From: Akkermansiaceae bacterium
Lineage (GTDB): Bacteria > Verrucomicrobiota > Verrucomicrobiia > Verrucomicrobiales > Akkermansiaceae
Length of the DNA stretch: 41,467 bases
Direction: 5' to 3'
NCBI GenBank assembly: GCA_023301335.1
Contig: JALZVA010000189.1
Coordinates: forward strand, 1-41,467
Under the pieces are notes generated by a model. The model was given only the letters and a program-made list of their open reading frames with translations. It was not told the DNA's origin and did no database searches. Within the stretch, counting starts at the first letter, position 1; each line of letters opens with the position of its first letter. Shown here one piece after another: positions 7,524 to 15,499 of the stretch. The position numbers and the translations under genes are program-made.

Positions 7524-8915
7524 ATGACACGTACAGAACACGACACTATGGGCCCCGTCGAAGTCCCATCAGACAAGTACTGGGGAGCACAAACACAGCG
7601 CTCTATCCACAATTTTCCAATTGGCCCCGCAGCATCTATGCCGATCGAAATCGTCAAAGGTTTTGGCTATCTTAAAAAAGCCGCCGCACTCACCAATGCT
7701 AAGCTTGGCGTGCTCGAACAGCCAAAGGCAGAATTAATTGCGCAAGCATGTGATGAGATCATCGCAGGAGAGCTTAATGAACATTTCCCACTTGTGGTTT
7801 GGCAAACCGGTTCCGGTACGCAGTCTAATATGAACTCTAACGAAGTGATCGCTAACCGCAGTCACGTGATTCAGGGAAACAAGCTAGGAGAAGGAGAGCG
7901 CTTCATTCACCCGAATGATGATGTCAACAAGTCACAATCCTCTAACGACACGTTCCCAACGGCCATGCACATCGCTGCTTTTAAAGTGCTCGTTGAAAAA
8001 ACCATCCCTAAGATCTCTCTTCTCAAGGACACGCTCCAGAAGAAATCTGCGGAGATGAAGGACGTGGTAAAAATCGGCAGAACGCACTGGATGGACGCTA
8101 CTCCACTGACACTTGGACAAGAGTTCTCAGGCTATGTAGCCCAACTCGAATACGGTATTAAATCCCTCGAAAGATCTCTCCCGCACCTCAGCGAACTAGC
8201 TCTTGGCGGAACTGCTGTAGGAACTGGGCTGAACACACCTAAAGGCTACCCAGAGCTCGTGGCTGAGACGATTGCAGAACTCACTGGCCACGCCTTCGTG
8301 ACCGCACCGAATAAGTTCGAGTCCCTCGCGGCTCACGACGCCGTGGTAGAAGCTCACGGTGCACTCAAGCATCTTGCCGTTTCTCTTACAAAAATTGCTA
8401 ACGATATCCGCCTCTTAGCCTCTGGACCACGCTCAGGTATCGGCGAGCTCACCATCCCATCTAACGAGCCTGGCTCCTCTATCATGCCTGGTAAGGTTAA
8501 CCCAACTCAGGTGGAAGCACTCACGATGGTCTGTGCACAGGTGATGGGAAATGACACGACGATCACCTTCGGTGGCGCGAATGGGCATTTTGAGCTAAAT
8601 GTTTACAAGCCTGTCATGATTAACGCCTTCCTCCAATCTGCCAATCTTCTGGCAGATGCATGCCAGGCATTTAACGATCACTGTGCTGTCGGGATCACAC
8701 CAAATCAAAGCCGTATCGATGAGCACTTACAGAACTCACTCATGCTCGTTACCGCACTGAACCGTCACATCGGCTACGATAATGCGGCAAAGATCGCAAA
8801 GAAAGCGCATGCGGAAAACACCTCATTGAAAGAGGCGGCACTGGCACTAGAGCTCCTAACAGAAGAGCAGTTTGACCAGTGGGTTGTCCCAGGCGACATG
8901 ATCGGATCGTTCTAA
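7524..8915 (+). CDS. fumC: class II fumarate hydratase
   Basis: This is fumarase C, which interconverts fumarate and malate in the TCA cycle in the cytoplasm, iron-independent and tetrameric. The protein opens with the typical RTEHDTMGPVEVPSDKYWGAQTQRS region and continues with GSGTQSNMNSNEVIANR, SSNDTFPTAMHIA and the fumarase/aspartase signature GSSIMPGKVN, whose catalytic serine is near residue 318, as in E. coli FumC. Length (463) is standard. KVNPTQ and the overall match favour fumarase over aspartase. It has its own short upstream region shared with dinG and is followed by a hairpin at 8935-8955, so it is probably transcribed alone or with the small upstream frame. Confidence 0.97.
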   Translation: MTRTEHDTMGPVEVPSDKYWGAQTQRSIHNFPIGPAASMPIEIVKGFGYLKKAAALTNAKLGVLEQPKAELIAQACDEIIAGELNEHFPLVVWQTGSGTQSNMNSNEVIANRSHVIQGNKLGEGERFIHPNDDVNKSQSSNDTFPTAMHIAAFKVLVEKTIPKISLLKDTLQKKSAEMKDVVKIGRTHWMDATPLTLGQEFSGYVAQLEYGIKSLERSLPHLSELALGGTAVGTGLNTPKGYPELVAETIAELTGHAFVTAPNKFESLAAHDAVVEAHGALKHLAVSLTKIANDIRLLASGPRSGIGELTIPSNEPGSSIMPGKVNPTQVEALTMVCAQVMGNDTTITFGGANGHFELNVYKPVMINAFLQSANLLADACQAFNDHCAVGITPNQSRIDEHLQNSLMLVTALNRHIGYDNAAKIAKKAHAENTSLKEAALALELLTEEQFDQWVVPGDMIGSF

Positions 8916-8934
8916 ACTGCGTCCCAACATAACA

Positions 8935-8955
8935 GCCAGTCTCTTACAGGCTGGC
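8935..8955 (+). terminator. hairpin after fumC, weak terminator
   Basis: An 8-bp stem (8935-8942 with 8948-8955, one T-G wobble) closes a five-base loop 19 bases after the fumC stop. There is no T-run after it, so intrinsic termination is doubtful; it may simply stabilise the fumC 3' end. Confidence 0.35.
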
Positions 8956-9033
8956 ATAGAACGAAGAGTAATCATTCCCATGATTACTCTTTTTTTCTTT
9001 CTAAACCCTCTGTTTTTCCTATTCATCTCATTC

Positions 9034-9444
9034 ATGAGCTTTCAACTAAACCAGCGCCTTGATCAAGGTGGGCACCTAATGGGTGAGATCGAAAACTGCC
9101 TTATCCTTCTAAAGAACAATTCTCACTACGTCTGGATGATTCTCGTTCCGAAAGTCTCTGCTGCGAAAGAAGACATCACCGATCTCAACACCGAGGAATG
9201 GGAGGCGATGAACCTTGCCACGAAGCAAGTGGCGGCTTTCATCCAATCTTATTTTTCTCCTGATAAAATCAACATCGGCAATATTGGGAATAGTGTGAGG
9301 CAGATGCACATCCATGTGGTCGGCCGTTTTGAGAGTGACCCAGCGTGGCCGGGAGTCGTCTGGGGAGCCGAGGAAAAAAGAGCCTACGACGAGGAAGTGG
9401 TGCACTCTATCAAATCCGCTTTTCTGACTTATTTTGCGAGCTAG
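9034..9444 (+). CDS. HIT-domain protein (HxHxV variant)
   Basis: This is a histidine-triad (HIT) superfamily protein, nucleotide-binding and often a nucleotide hydrolase or transferase. The start at 9034 (MSFQLNQRL) gives 136 residues and aligns with the family; an ATG at 8980 would prepend an implausible phenylalanine-rich run. The motif is QMHIHVVGRFESDPAWPGVVWG in two parts: His92 and His94 are present, but the third triad position is Val96 where classical HIT hydrolases have the nucleophilic His. This HVH-hydrophobic form with the DPAWP tail recurs in a known bacterial HIT subfamily of unclear chemistry, so it is not decay of this copy alone. It is a stand-alone gene between fumC and kdsB. 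Confidence 0.85.
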   Translation: MSFQLNQRLDQGGHLMGEIENCLILLKNNSHYVWMILVPKVSAAKEDITDLNTEEWEAMNLATKQVAAFIQSYFSPDKINIGNIGNSVRQMHIHVVGRFESDPAWPGVVWGAEEKRAYDEEVVHSIKSAFLTYFAS

Positions 9445-9541
9445 CCCGCCTAATCCTACTCTACATTTCAAGGAATGAGCTCGGCAGCCCACCTTTTTGA
9501 AATCCGATCTGTGATTAGTCTCTTAAAACACAAAAACACCC

Positions 9542-9570
9542 TTGCCCTTGAGAGCCTATTTCCCTAAAGT
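9542..9570 (+). promoter_or_regulatory. kdsB: possible promoter before kdsB
   Basis: TTGCCC (9542-9547), a 17-base spacer and TAAAGT (9565-9570) match a sigma-70-type promoter at four of six positions each. The start point would be within about ten bases of the kdsB GTG, leaving almost no leader. Confidence 0.28.
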
Positions 9571-9585
9571 TTCGCAGCTTGCGTT

Positions 9586-10344
9586 GTGAACATTTCCGAA
9601 TCTAAAAATCCTTTCGTTATTGGCATTATCCCAGCTCGCTGGGCTTCTACTCGCTTCCCCGGAAAGATGCTTCACCCGATTCATGGTAAGCCACTTATCC
9701 AACACGTCTGGGAACGTTGCCAAGCTTGTCAGAAGCTCGATAAGCTCGTCATCGCCACCGATTACGCAGAGGTGCAGGACACTGCTAAAGCATTTGGGGC
9801 TGAGACTGTCATGACTTCAGTCGATCACCTCTCAGGTACTGATCGCCTCGCAGAAGCCGTCACTCATTTCCCAGAAGCTACACAAATCATTAATATTCAA
9901 GGTGACGAGCCGATGATAGAGCCATCCCTGATCGATCAGCTGGCACAAACTCTACTCGACGAACCTGTGATCGGCATGGCAACCGCAGCGAATGCTTTTA
10001 CCGATCAAGCGCTCATTGAAGATCCAAATGTAGTCAAATGTGTCCTCAATAAAAAAGGCGAGGCTCTTTACTTTTCCCGTAGCCCCCTTCCCTTCCAAAG
10101 AAATTCTTCTCCAGATTTAACCTTACTCCGTCACAAAGGTATTTACGCCTACCAGCGAGAATTTTTAGAAACTTTTGTTACTTGGGAGCCCTCCCCGCTG
10201 GAACTAGCCGAAAGTTTAGAACAGCTCCGTGCACTGGAAAACGGAACCCGTATCAAAGTCCTGATCACCACAGATGAATCTGGAGGTATCGACACACTCG
10301 AACAAGCTCAGGCGCTCGAACATTTTCTTCAATCTAAAAACTAA
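9586..10344 (+). CDS. kdsB: 3-deoxy-manno-octulosonate cytidylyltransferase (CMP-KDO synthetase)
   Basis: This enzyme activates KDO with CTP to CMP-KDO for the lipopolysaccharide inner core, in the cytoplasm. The nucleotide-binding signature IPARWASTRFPGKML (residues about 15-29), the GTDRLAEA loop and QGDEPMIEP are diagnostic, and 252 residues is the usual length. The start is GTG at 9586; no in-frame ATG lies before the conserved N-terminus. It sits 11 bases before pyrG, which makes the CTP that KdsB uses, an arrangement common in other Gram-negatives, and the two are probably one transcript. It confirms that this organism makes a KDO-containing LPS. Confidence 0.96.
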   Translation: MNISESKNPFVIGIIPARWASTRFPGKMLHPIHGKPLIQHVWERCQACQKLDKLVIATDYAEVQDTAKAFGAETVMTSVDHLSGTDRLAEAVTHFPEATQIINIQGDEPMIEPSLIDQLAQTLLDEPVIGMATAANAFTDQALIEDPNVVKCVLNKKGEALYFSRSPLPFQRNSSPDLTLLRHKGIYAYQREFLETFVTWEPSPLELAESLEQLRALENGTRIKVLITTDESGGIDTLEQAQALEHFLQSKN

Positions 10345-10355
10345 TTTTAACATTC

Positions 10356-11966
10356 ATGGCTAATCCAACCAAATATATTTTCGTCACCGGTGGTGTTGTT
10401 TCATCACTGGGAAAGGGACTTGTCGCAGCGTCCCTAGGCACCTTACTGGAGCACAGAGGACTCGATGTCCTGATCCAAAAATTTGATCCCTATCTCAATG
10501 TTGATCCAGGAACTATGTCTCCTTATCAACACGGAGAGGTTTACGTCCTCGCAGACGGAGCGGAAACAGACCTCGACCTTGGACACTATGAACGCTTCAC
10601 AAATTGTGAATGTAGTAAACTCAACAATCTAACATCTGGTCAGGTTTTTGAGAATGTGATCCGTAATGAAAGACAAGGAAAGTACTTGGGGAAGACCGTT
10701 CAGTTCATCCCACACTGCACGGATGAAATTAAAGACCGCATTAGAAAAGTCACTTTAAGCTCCGACTCCGACGTGATCATCACAGAGATCGGCGGAACCA
10801 CTGGAGACATTGAAGGACATTTATTCCTCGAAGCTTTAAGACAGTTTGCCCTCGAGGTAGGAAAGGACAATGTCTGTTTTGTGCACGTGACTCTCCTTCC
10901 TTACATCGCTGCAGCAGGCGAAATCAAAACGAAGCCAACTCAACAGTCCGTGGCTAAGTTACGTGAAATCGGGATCATCCCAGATATCATCGTCTGTCGT
11001 ACTGAGCACGACTTAGATGAGGATAACAGAGCTAAGATCGCTATGTTCTGTAATGTTGAGCAAAAAAATGTAGTCGCCTTCCGCGATTGTGCACACACGA
11101 TTTACGAATGCCCACTAGATCTCCGAAGAGACAAGCTCGACCGTCTAGTGGCGGACAAGCTCGATCTCAACTCCGAGACACCTGACCTTGAAGAGTGGAG
11201 AAACTTCGTCGACAGAGTGGTGAACCCCACCTTTGAAGTGAATGTTGCCGTGGTTGGAAAATACATTGAACTCCAAGACGCATACAAATCTATTTACGAA
11301 TCCCTCACCCACGCTGGTGCAGCACACGACACAAAGGTAAACATCGTAAAGATCGATGCAGAAAAAATCGTCGAAGACGGTGCAGGTCTTCACCTCAAAG
11401 ACGTGCACGGTATTCTTATCCCTGGTGGGTTTGGCGACCGTGGAACGGAAGGGAAAATTCTTTCCGCCAAGTTCGCCCGTGAAAACGATGTGCCTTATTT
11501 TGGCATTTGCTTAGGCATGCAGATCGCCACCATTGAATTTGCTAGAAATGTGTGTCAACTCGACGACGCCAACTCCACTGAGTTTAATAAGCAAACTGCT
11601 CACCCTGTTATTTCTCTTCAAGAAGAGCAGCAAGGTGTGAAGGACATGGGAGCGACGATGCGACTCGGTGCGTCGGAGTCTACTGTTTACCCTAACACTA
11701 AAGCATTCGAACTCTATCAATCAGAACTCATCACCGAACGTCATCGCCACCGCTATGAGTTCAACCCGGACTACAAAGCACAGATTGAAGCAGCTGGACT
11801 TGTCATTAGCTCAGTTTCTGCAAAAGAAGGATTGGTTGAGATCGTAGAGATCACCGATCATCCCTTCTACATTGGAGCACAGTTCCACCCTGAATTCCAG
11901 TCGCGTCCGAATGCTCCTCATCCACTCTTCTCAGGATTCATCGCAGCATCTCTTAAGAACAAATAA
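10356..11966 (+). CDS. pyrG: CTP synthase (glutamine-hydrolysing)
   Basis: PyrG aminates UTP to CTP with ATP and glutamine, the last step of de novo pyrimidine nucleotide synthesis. The N-terminal synthetase domain opens with KYIFVTGGVVSSLGKGL, and KFDPYLNVDPGTMSP follows. The C-terminal class I glutamine amidotransferase domain has the nucleophile Cys385 in GICLGMQ and the His511/Glu513 pair in FHPEFQSRP. Length (536) is typical. It is eleven bases after kdsB, and fifteen bases before the RidA-like gene, so it is probably in an operon kdsB-pyrG-ridA-like-cyclophilin. All catalytic residues appear intact. Confidence 0.98.
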   Translation: MANPTKYIFVTGGVVSSLGKGLVAASLGTLLEHRGLDVLIQKFDPYLNVDPGTMSPYQHGEVYVLADGAETDLDLGHYERFTNCECSKLNNLTSGQVFENVIRNERQGKYLGKTVQFIPHCTDEIKDRIRKVTLSSDSDVIITEIGGTTGDIEGHLFLEALRQFALEVGKDNVCFVHVTLLPYIAAAGEIKTKPTQQSVAKLREIGIIPDIIVCRTEHDLDEDNRAKIAMFCNVEQKNVVAFRDCAHTIYECPLDLRRDKLDRLVADKLDLNSETPDLEEWRNFVDRVVNPTFEVNVAVVGKYIELQDAYKSIYESLTHAGAAHDTKVNIVKIDAEKIVEDGAGLHLKDVHGILIPGGFGDRGTEGKILSAKFARENDVPYFGICLGMQIATIEFARNVCQLDDANSTEFNKQTAHPVISLQEEQQGVKDMGATMRLGASESTVYPNTKAFELYQSELITERHRHRYEFNPDYKAQIEAAGLVISSVSAKEGLVEIVEITDHPFYIGAQFHPEFQSRPNAPHPLFSGFIAASLKNK

Positions 11967-11981
11967 ATTTATTCCATCATC

Positions 11982-12440
11982 ATGTCTAACATCGAAAATA
12001 GAATCAACGCGCTTGGCTACACTCTGCCAGAAGCTCCCGCGCCAGCTGGCTCTTATGTCAACTGCGTCAGATCAGGAAACTTACTCTTCCTCGCTGGAGG
12101 TATCCCGCCACTAGAAGACACTTACAAAGGTAAGGTCCCCACTGATACTTCAGAAGCCACCGCTCAAGAAGCGGCTCGCCTCATCACGCTTAATCGCCTC
12201 GCCGTTGTTAAAGATGAGATTGGTGACCTTGATAAAGTTTCCCGTATCGTTACCGTCAATGGCTTCGTCAACTCTGAGCCAGATTTTTATAACCACCCAG
12301 CGATCATCAACGGATGCTCTGACCTGTTAGTGGAAATTTTTGGCGACAAGGGCGTGCACTCACGCACAGCTTTAGGAGCAGCAGCTCTGCCCCTCAATGT
12401 TTCCGTAGAAATTAACATGACCGTAGAAATCCAAGACTAA
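11982..12440 (+). CDS. RidA/YjgF/UK114-like family protein
   Basis: This is a 152-residue protein of the YjgF/YER057c/UK114 superfamily, in the subgroup with a longer N-terminus (NRINALGYTLPEAPAPAGSYVNCVRSGNLLFLAGG). Classical RidA hydrolyses reactive enamine or imine intermediates. The C-terminal RTALGAAALPLNVSVEINMTVEI segment carries the conserved Arg that, in RidA, holds the substrate carboxylate, but this subgroup is less well characterised, so deaminase activity is inferred. Its stop shares an A with the start of the cyclophilin gene (TAATG), indicating coupling. Confidence 0.9.
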   Translation: MSNIENRINALGYTLPEAPAPAGSYVNCVRSGNLLFLAGGIPPLEDTYKGKVPTDTSEATAQEAARLITLNRLAVVKDEIGDLDKVSRIVTVNGFVNSEPDFYNHPAIINGCSDLLVEIFGDKGVHSRTALGAAALPLNVSVEINMTVEIQD

Positions 12441-13087
12441 TGCACAAGCTTATCCTATTCCTCGTATCCGCTTTTTATCTCTGTTTGGCCTCCTGTGGAG
12501 CCGAGCCTTCAACACAACAAGCAGATGTAAAGCAACTCGAAGATATCACTGCTACCATTCACACCAATGATGGCGATATCGAAATCCTTCTCTATGCGTC
12601 AAAAACACCTGTCACTGTGGCAAATTTCGTCACCTTAGCAGAGCGAGGGTTCTGGGAAGGATCAAACTTCCACCGCATTGTGCAGGGGTTCGTCTCACAA
12701 GGGGGTAAGCACAAAGCTGGTAGTCCTTCTCCTGGCTACACGATTCGTAATGAGACTTATACTGAGAACCCAGGCATCGCTGGGCTCACGCATAGCAAAG
12801 CGGGTATGCTAAGCATGGCTAGACAGCCTGCTAACCATACCAATGGCTGCCAATGGTATATCACCCATGCTGCCACAGGTCACCTTGATGGAGCTTACAC
12901 GGTGTTTGGAGAAGTTACTAAGGGTCTTGAAATAGCACTTAAACTGAGACAGGGAACACTCATCAAGGATGTGAAGATCACCTCAGATTCGGCTCCTATC
13001 AAGGCCGCTTACAAAGCACAGATTGCCACTTGGAATACCACACTTGATGCGAAATTCGATGACCTCAGAAAGGTTGAAAAGGAATAG
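12440..13087 (+). CDS. cyclophilin-type peptidyl-prolyl isomerase, lipoprotein
   Basis: This is a PpiA/cyclophilin-family prolyl isomerase that should fold proteins in the periplasm while anchored to a membrane. The N-terminus is a lipoprotein signal with lipobox LASC, Cys19 being the predicted lipidated residue. The catalytic pattern is visible: FHRIVQGFVSQGG (the key Arg and Phe), SMARQPANHTNGCQWYI and LDGAYTVFGEV. Length (215) includes a 25-residue linker and a charged C-terminal tail. Start and upstream stop overlap as TAATG. The +2 residue after Cys is Gly, not Asp, so outer-membrane sorting is plausible by the E. coli rule, which may not apply here. Confidence 0.93.
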   Translation: MHKLILFLVSAFYLCLASCGAEPSTQQADVKQLEDITATIHTNDGDIEILLYASKTPVTVANFVTLAERGFWEGSNFHRIVQGFVSQGGKHKAGSPSPGYTIRNETYTENPGIAGLTHSKAGMLSMARQPANHTNGCQWYITHAATGHLDGAYTVFGEVTKGLEIALKLRQGTLIKDVKITSDSAPIKAAYKAQIATWNTTLDAKFDDLRKVEKE

Positions 13088-13117
13088 GTAGAGCTCTTCC
13101 TCTAACATTTTTCTCAC

Positions 13118-13831
13118 ATGCTTCCGACTCTTATCATTTTGTTTGCCTTCCTGTTAGGATCAATTCCTTTCGGGCTCCTCATTGCTAAATCGCAAGGGAT
13201 TAATATCCGTGAACATGGATCTGGTAATATTGGGGCCACTAATGTGCTCCGAGTCGTCGGGAAAAAATTTGGCATCTCTTGCTTCTTCTTAGATTTTTTT
13301 AAGGGCTTCATTCCCGTTCTTCTGAGTATTAATTTAATCTCTTTTGAAGGACACTCCGCCATCATTCCCTTGGCACTTTTAAATGACTTTGGGGTGACTT
13401 TAGATTCACGAATGAATGTGCAGGTGCTACACATCCTCACAGCTCTCTGCTCTATCCTGGGACATAACTACTCTCCTTGGGTAGGCTTCAAAGGAGGAAA
13501 AGGGATAGCCACTTCTGCGGGGGCCTTAATCCCTTTAGCACCTTTTGGTGTTCTAGCATTGCTAGTTGTTTGGTTTCTCACCTTCCAGATCACACGCTAC
13601 GTTTCGCTAGCGAGTATTGTTGCTGCGGCTGCACTCCCCCTAATGATTTTATTTGGTTCTTGGAAGCATGGGAAGTTTCCCAATGGCGACTGGAATCAAC
13701 CGCTCTTCATTTTCTCTCTCTTCATTGCTGTGATGGCAATTTGGAAACACCGATCTAACATTAAAAATCTTCTTAACGGCAGCGAAAGCAAATTTATCAG
13801 AAAGGAAAAAAATGGGCCAAAAAGCACATAA
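13118..13831 (+). CDS. plsY: acyl-phosphate:glycerol-3-phosphate acyltransferase
   Basis: PlsY moves an acyl chain from acyl-phosphate to glycerol-3-phosphate, the first acylation in phospholipid synthesis, in the inner membrane. The motifs are HGSGNIGATN (residues about 33-42), LGHNYSPWVGFKGGKGIATSAG (about 112-133) and a C-terminal membrane helix before the NIKNLLNGSE tail, matching the PlsY active site. At 237 residues it is longer than the usual 190-210; the extra length is mainly a hydrophilic-to-amphipathic stretch (around residues 72-104) between the second and third helices. The last 20 bases overlap gpsA, which makes its substrate, so the pair is translationally coupled. Confidence 0.95.
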   Translation: MLPTLIILFAFLLGSIPFGLLIAKSQGINIREHGSGNIGATNVLRVVGKKFGISCFFLDFFKGFIPVLLSINLISFEGHSAIIPLALLNDFGVTLDSRMNVQVLHILTALCSILGHNYSPWVGFKGGKGIATSAGALIPLAPFGVLALLVVWFLTFQITRYVSLASIVAAAALPLMILFGSWKHGKFPNGDWNQPLFIFSLFIAVMAIWKHRSNIKNLLNGSESKFIRKEKNGPKST

Positions 13832-14819
13832 AAAAGCCTGTGTCATTGGGTCTGGCTCATGGGGAACCGCACTCGCTATCATTCTCTCAGAACACTTCGA
13901 GGAGGTTCTTATTCTTGCGCGATCAAGCGATAAGATAGAGGAAATCAACACCTATTCCACTAACTCCCACTACCTCCCCGGCACGAAGCTTCCTGAAAAC
14001 ATCAGTGCTTCCACGGCGTTTTCGGCGTTAGCAGACGCTGCACTTATCCTTGCCGTGGTTCCCACCTCTGCGATGCGCGCCACGGCTCAGCAAATGAGTG
14101 CCATTGAGATTCCTCCTTCTACTCCAATCGTCACCTGCTCAAAGGGGATCGAACGTGGAACTGGAGAGCGCATGAGCCAAATTCTTTCCGAATTTTTCCC
14201 CTCTAACCCTATTGCTGTCCACTCAGGTCCCACACACGCAGAAGAGGTCTCGAAAGGTCTCGCCACATGTGCCGTAGTCGCCTGTGTAAAAGCAGATACT
14301 CTTCCTTTTTTACAAGAAGTCTTTACGACCTCTTATTGCCGTATTTACACCAACGAAGACATCGCAGGGATAGAACTAGGGGGAGCGCTCAAGAATGTAT
14401 TCGCTCTAGCAGCGGGGATGTGCTCAGGTTTAGGTCTAGGAGATAATGCTCTCGCTGCCTTGGTCACACGAGGGCTAACAGAAATGACTCGACTCGGCGT
14501 AGCTCTGGGAGGAAAGCCTGAGACTTTTTCCGGCCTTTCTGGTCTCGGGGATCTCATGGTGACATGCTACTCACCTCACAGCCGTAATAACCGTGTCGGA
14601 GTCGCTATAGGAAAAGGAGCGACCTGTGAAGAAGCATGCGAAGCTTTAGGGATGATTGCTGAAGGAGTCCCTAACACCTTGTCGATTTACGAATCTGCAT
14701 GTGAAGTGAATGAGGAAACTCCCATCATCGACCAAGTCTTTAAGGTGCTTTATGAAGACAAACCGGTAGCCGAAGCTTTAGCCGAGCTTTTAGGAAGAGC
14801 TCCGAAGCCAGAAGTATAA
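13812..14819 (+). CDS. gpsA: NAD(P)-dependent glycerol-3-phosphate dehydrogenase
   Basis: GpsA reduces dihydroxyacetone phosphate to sn-glycerol-3-phosphate, the backbone for phospholipids. The Rossmann motif GSGSWGTALA (residues about 12-21), CSKGIE, SGPTHAEEV, GGALKNVFALAAG with its catalytic Lys, and SGLGDLMVTCYSPHSRN are all in place. Length 335 is typical. The start at 13812 lies 20 bases inside plsY. The product feeds PlsY directly, and the two genes are neighbours in many bacteria. The gene is followed 41 bases later by rex, which may share the transcript. Confidence 0.97.
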   Translation: MGQKAHKKACVIGSGSWGTALAIILSEHFEEVLILARSSDKIEEINTYSTNSHYLPGTKLPENISASTAFSALADAALILAVVPTSAMRATAQQMSAIEIPPSTPIVTCSKGIERGTGERMSQILSEFFPSNPIAVHSGPTHAEEVSKGLATCAVVACVKADTLPFLQEVFTTSYCRIYTNEDIAGIELGGALKNVFALAAGMCSGLGLGDNALAALVTRGLTEMTRLGVALGGKPETFSGLSGLGDLMVTCYSPHSRNNRVGVAIGKGATCEEACEALGMIAEGVPNTLSIYESACEVNEETPIIDQVFKVLYEDKPVAEALAELLGRAPKPEV

Positions 14820-14860
14820 TAAACTCCCCACCTAACAGATACCGTAGAAGCTAAACAAAC

Positions 14861-15484
14861 GTGGAAAAACAAGACATCCCCAGCCCAGTCGTTTATCGAC
14901 TCTCTATCTACAACCGTTGTTTGAAGCGTCTCATTGCCTCAAACAAAGAAACGATTCGTTCAGAGGGCTTGGCGACTATGGCCAATGTGAAGCCGTCGCA
15001 ACTCAGAAAAGATCTTTCTTACATTGGACAGGTCGGCACACGGGGTCTAGGCTATACGGTCACCACTCTCTATAAATCGATTCACGAAATCGTAGGACGT
15101 GAGCAATTTCAAAAAGTCATTCTCGTGGGTGCAGGGAACCTCGGACGAGCTTTACTCCGCTATGACGGTTTCCAAAAAGAAGGCTTTGAAGTCATGGCGG
15201 CATTCGACACATCTCCCGAAGTGGTAAAAAACATCTCTTTGCCTTGTCCTGTCTACAGTGACTCCGAACTCACAAATTTCATTGAAAAAGAGGAGGTTAA
15301 AATGGCCATCCTCTGTGTCCCAGGAGAGCATGGTCAGCATGTAACGAATCGCATGATCGACGCAGGCATCACTGGTATTCTTAACTTCTCTCCTGTTATT
15401 CTCAAAGTGCCAGAAGAGATCTTAGTCAACAATGTGGATCTTGCTGCCGAGTTAGAAAACTTAAGTTACTTTATTAATAAATAA
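14861..15484 (+). CDS. rex: redox-sensing transcriptional repressor Rex
   Basis: Rex is a dimeric repressor that binds DNA when NADH/NAD+ is low and releases when NADH accumulates, controlling fermentation and respiration genes. An N-terminal winged helix (about 5-75, with PSPVVYRLSIYNRCLK and ATMANVKPSQLRKDLSYIGQVGTRGLGY) precedes a Rossmann domain opening with VILVGAGNLGRALLRYDGF. Length (207) is standard. The start is GTG at 14861, preceded by an A-rich but Shine-Dalgarno-poor leader. I saw no TTGTGAA-N6-TTCACAA operator close by, so self-regulation cannot be claimed. It is 41 bases after gpsA, an NAD(P)H-using enzyme, and 15 bases before the LptG-like gene. Confidence 0.96.
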   Translation: MEKQDIPSPVVYRLSIYNRCLKRLIASNKETIRSEGLATMANVKPSQLRKDLSYIGQVGTRGLGYTVTTLYKSIHEIVGREQFQKVILVGAGNLGRALLRYDGFQKEGFEVMAAFDTSPEVVKNISLPCPVYSDSELTNFIEKEEVKMAILCVPGEHGQHVTNRMIDAGITGILNFSPVILKVPEEILVNNVDLAAELENLSYFINK

Positions 15485-15499
15485 AAGAACCGCTTCCGC

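Noticed and set aside
8980..9033. Upstream start for the HIT protein
   Set aside because: It would add a Phe/Leu-rich stretch absent from the family; the ATG at 9034 gives the expected N-terminus.
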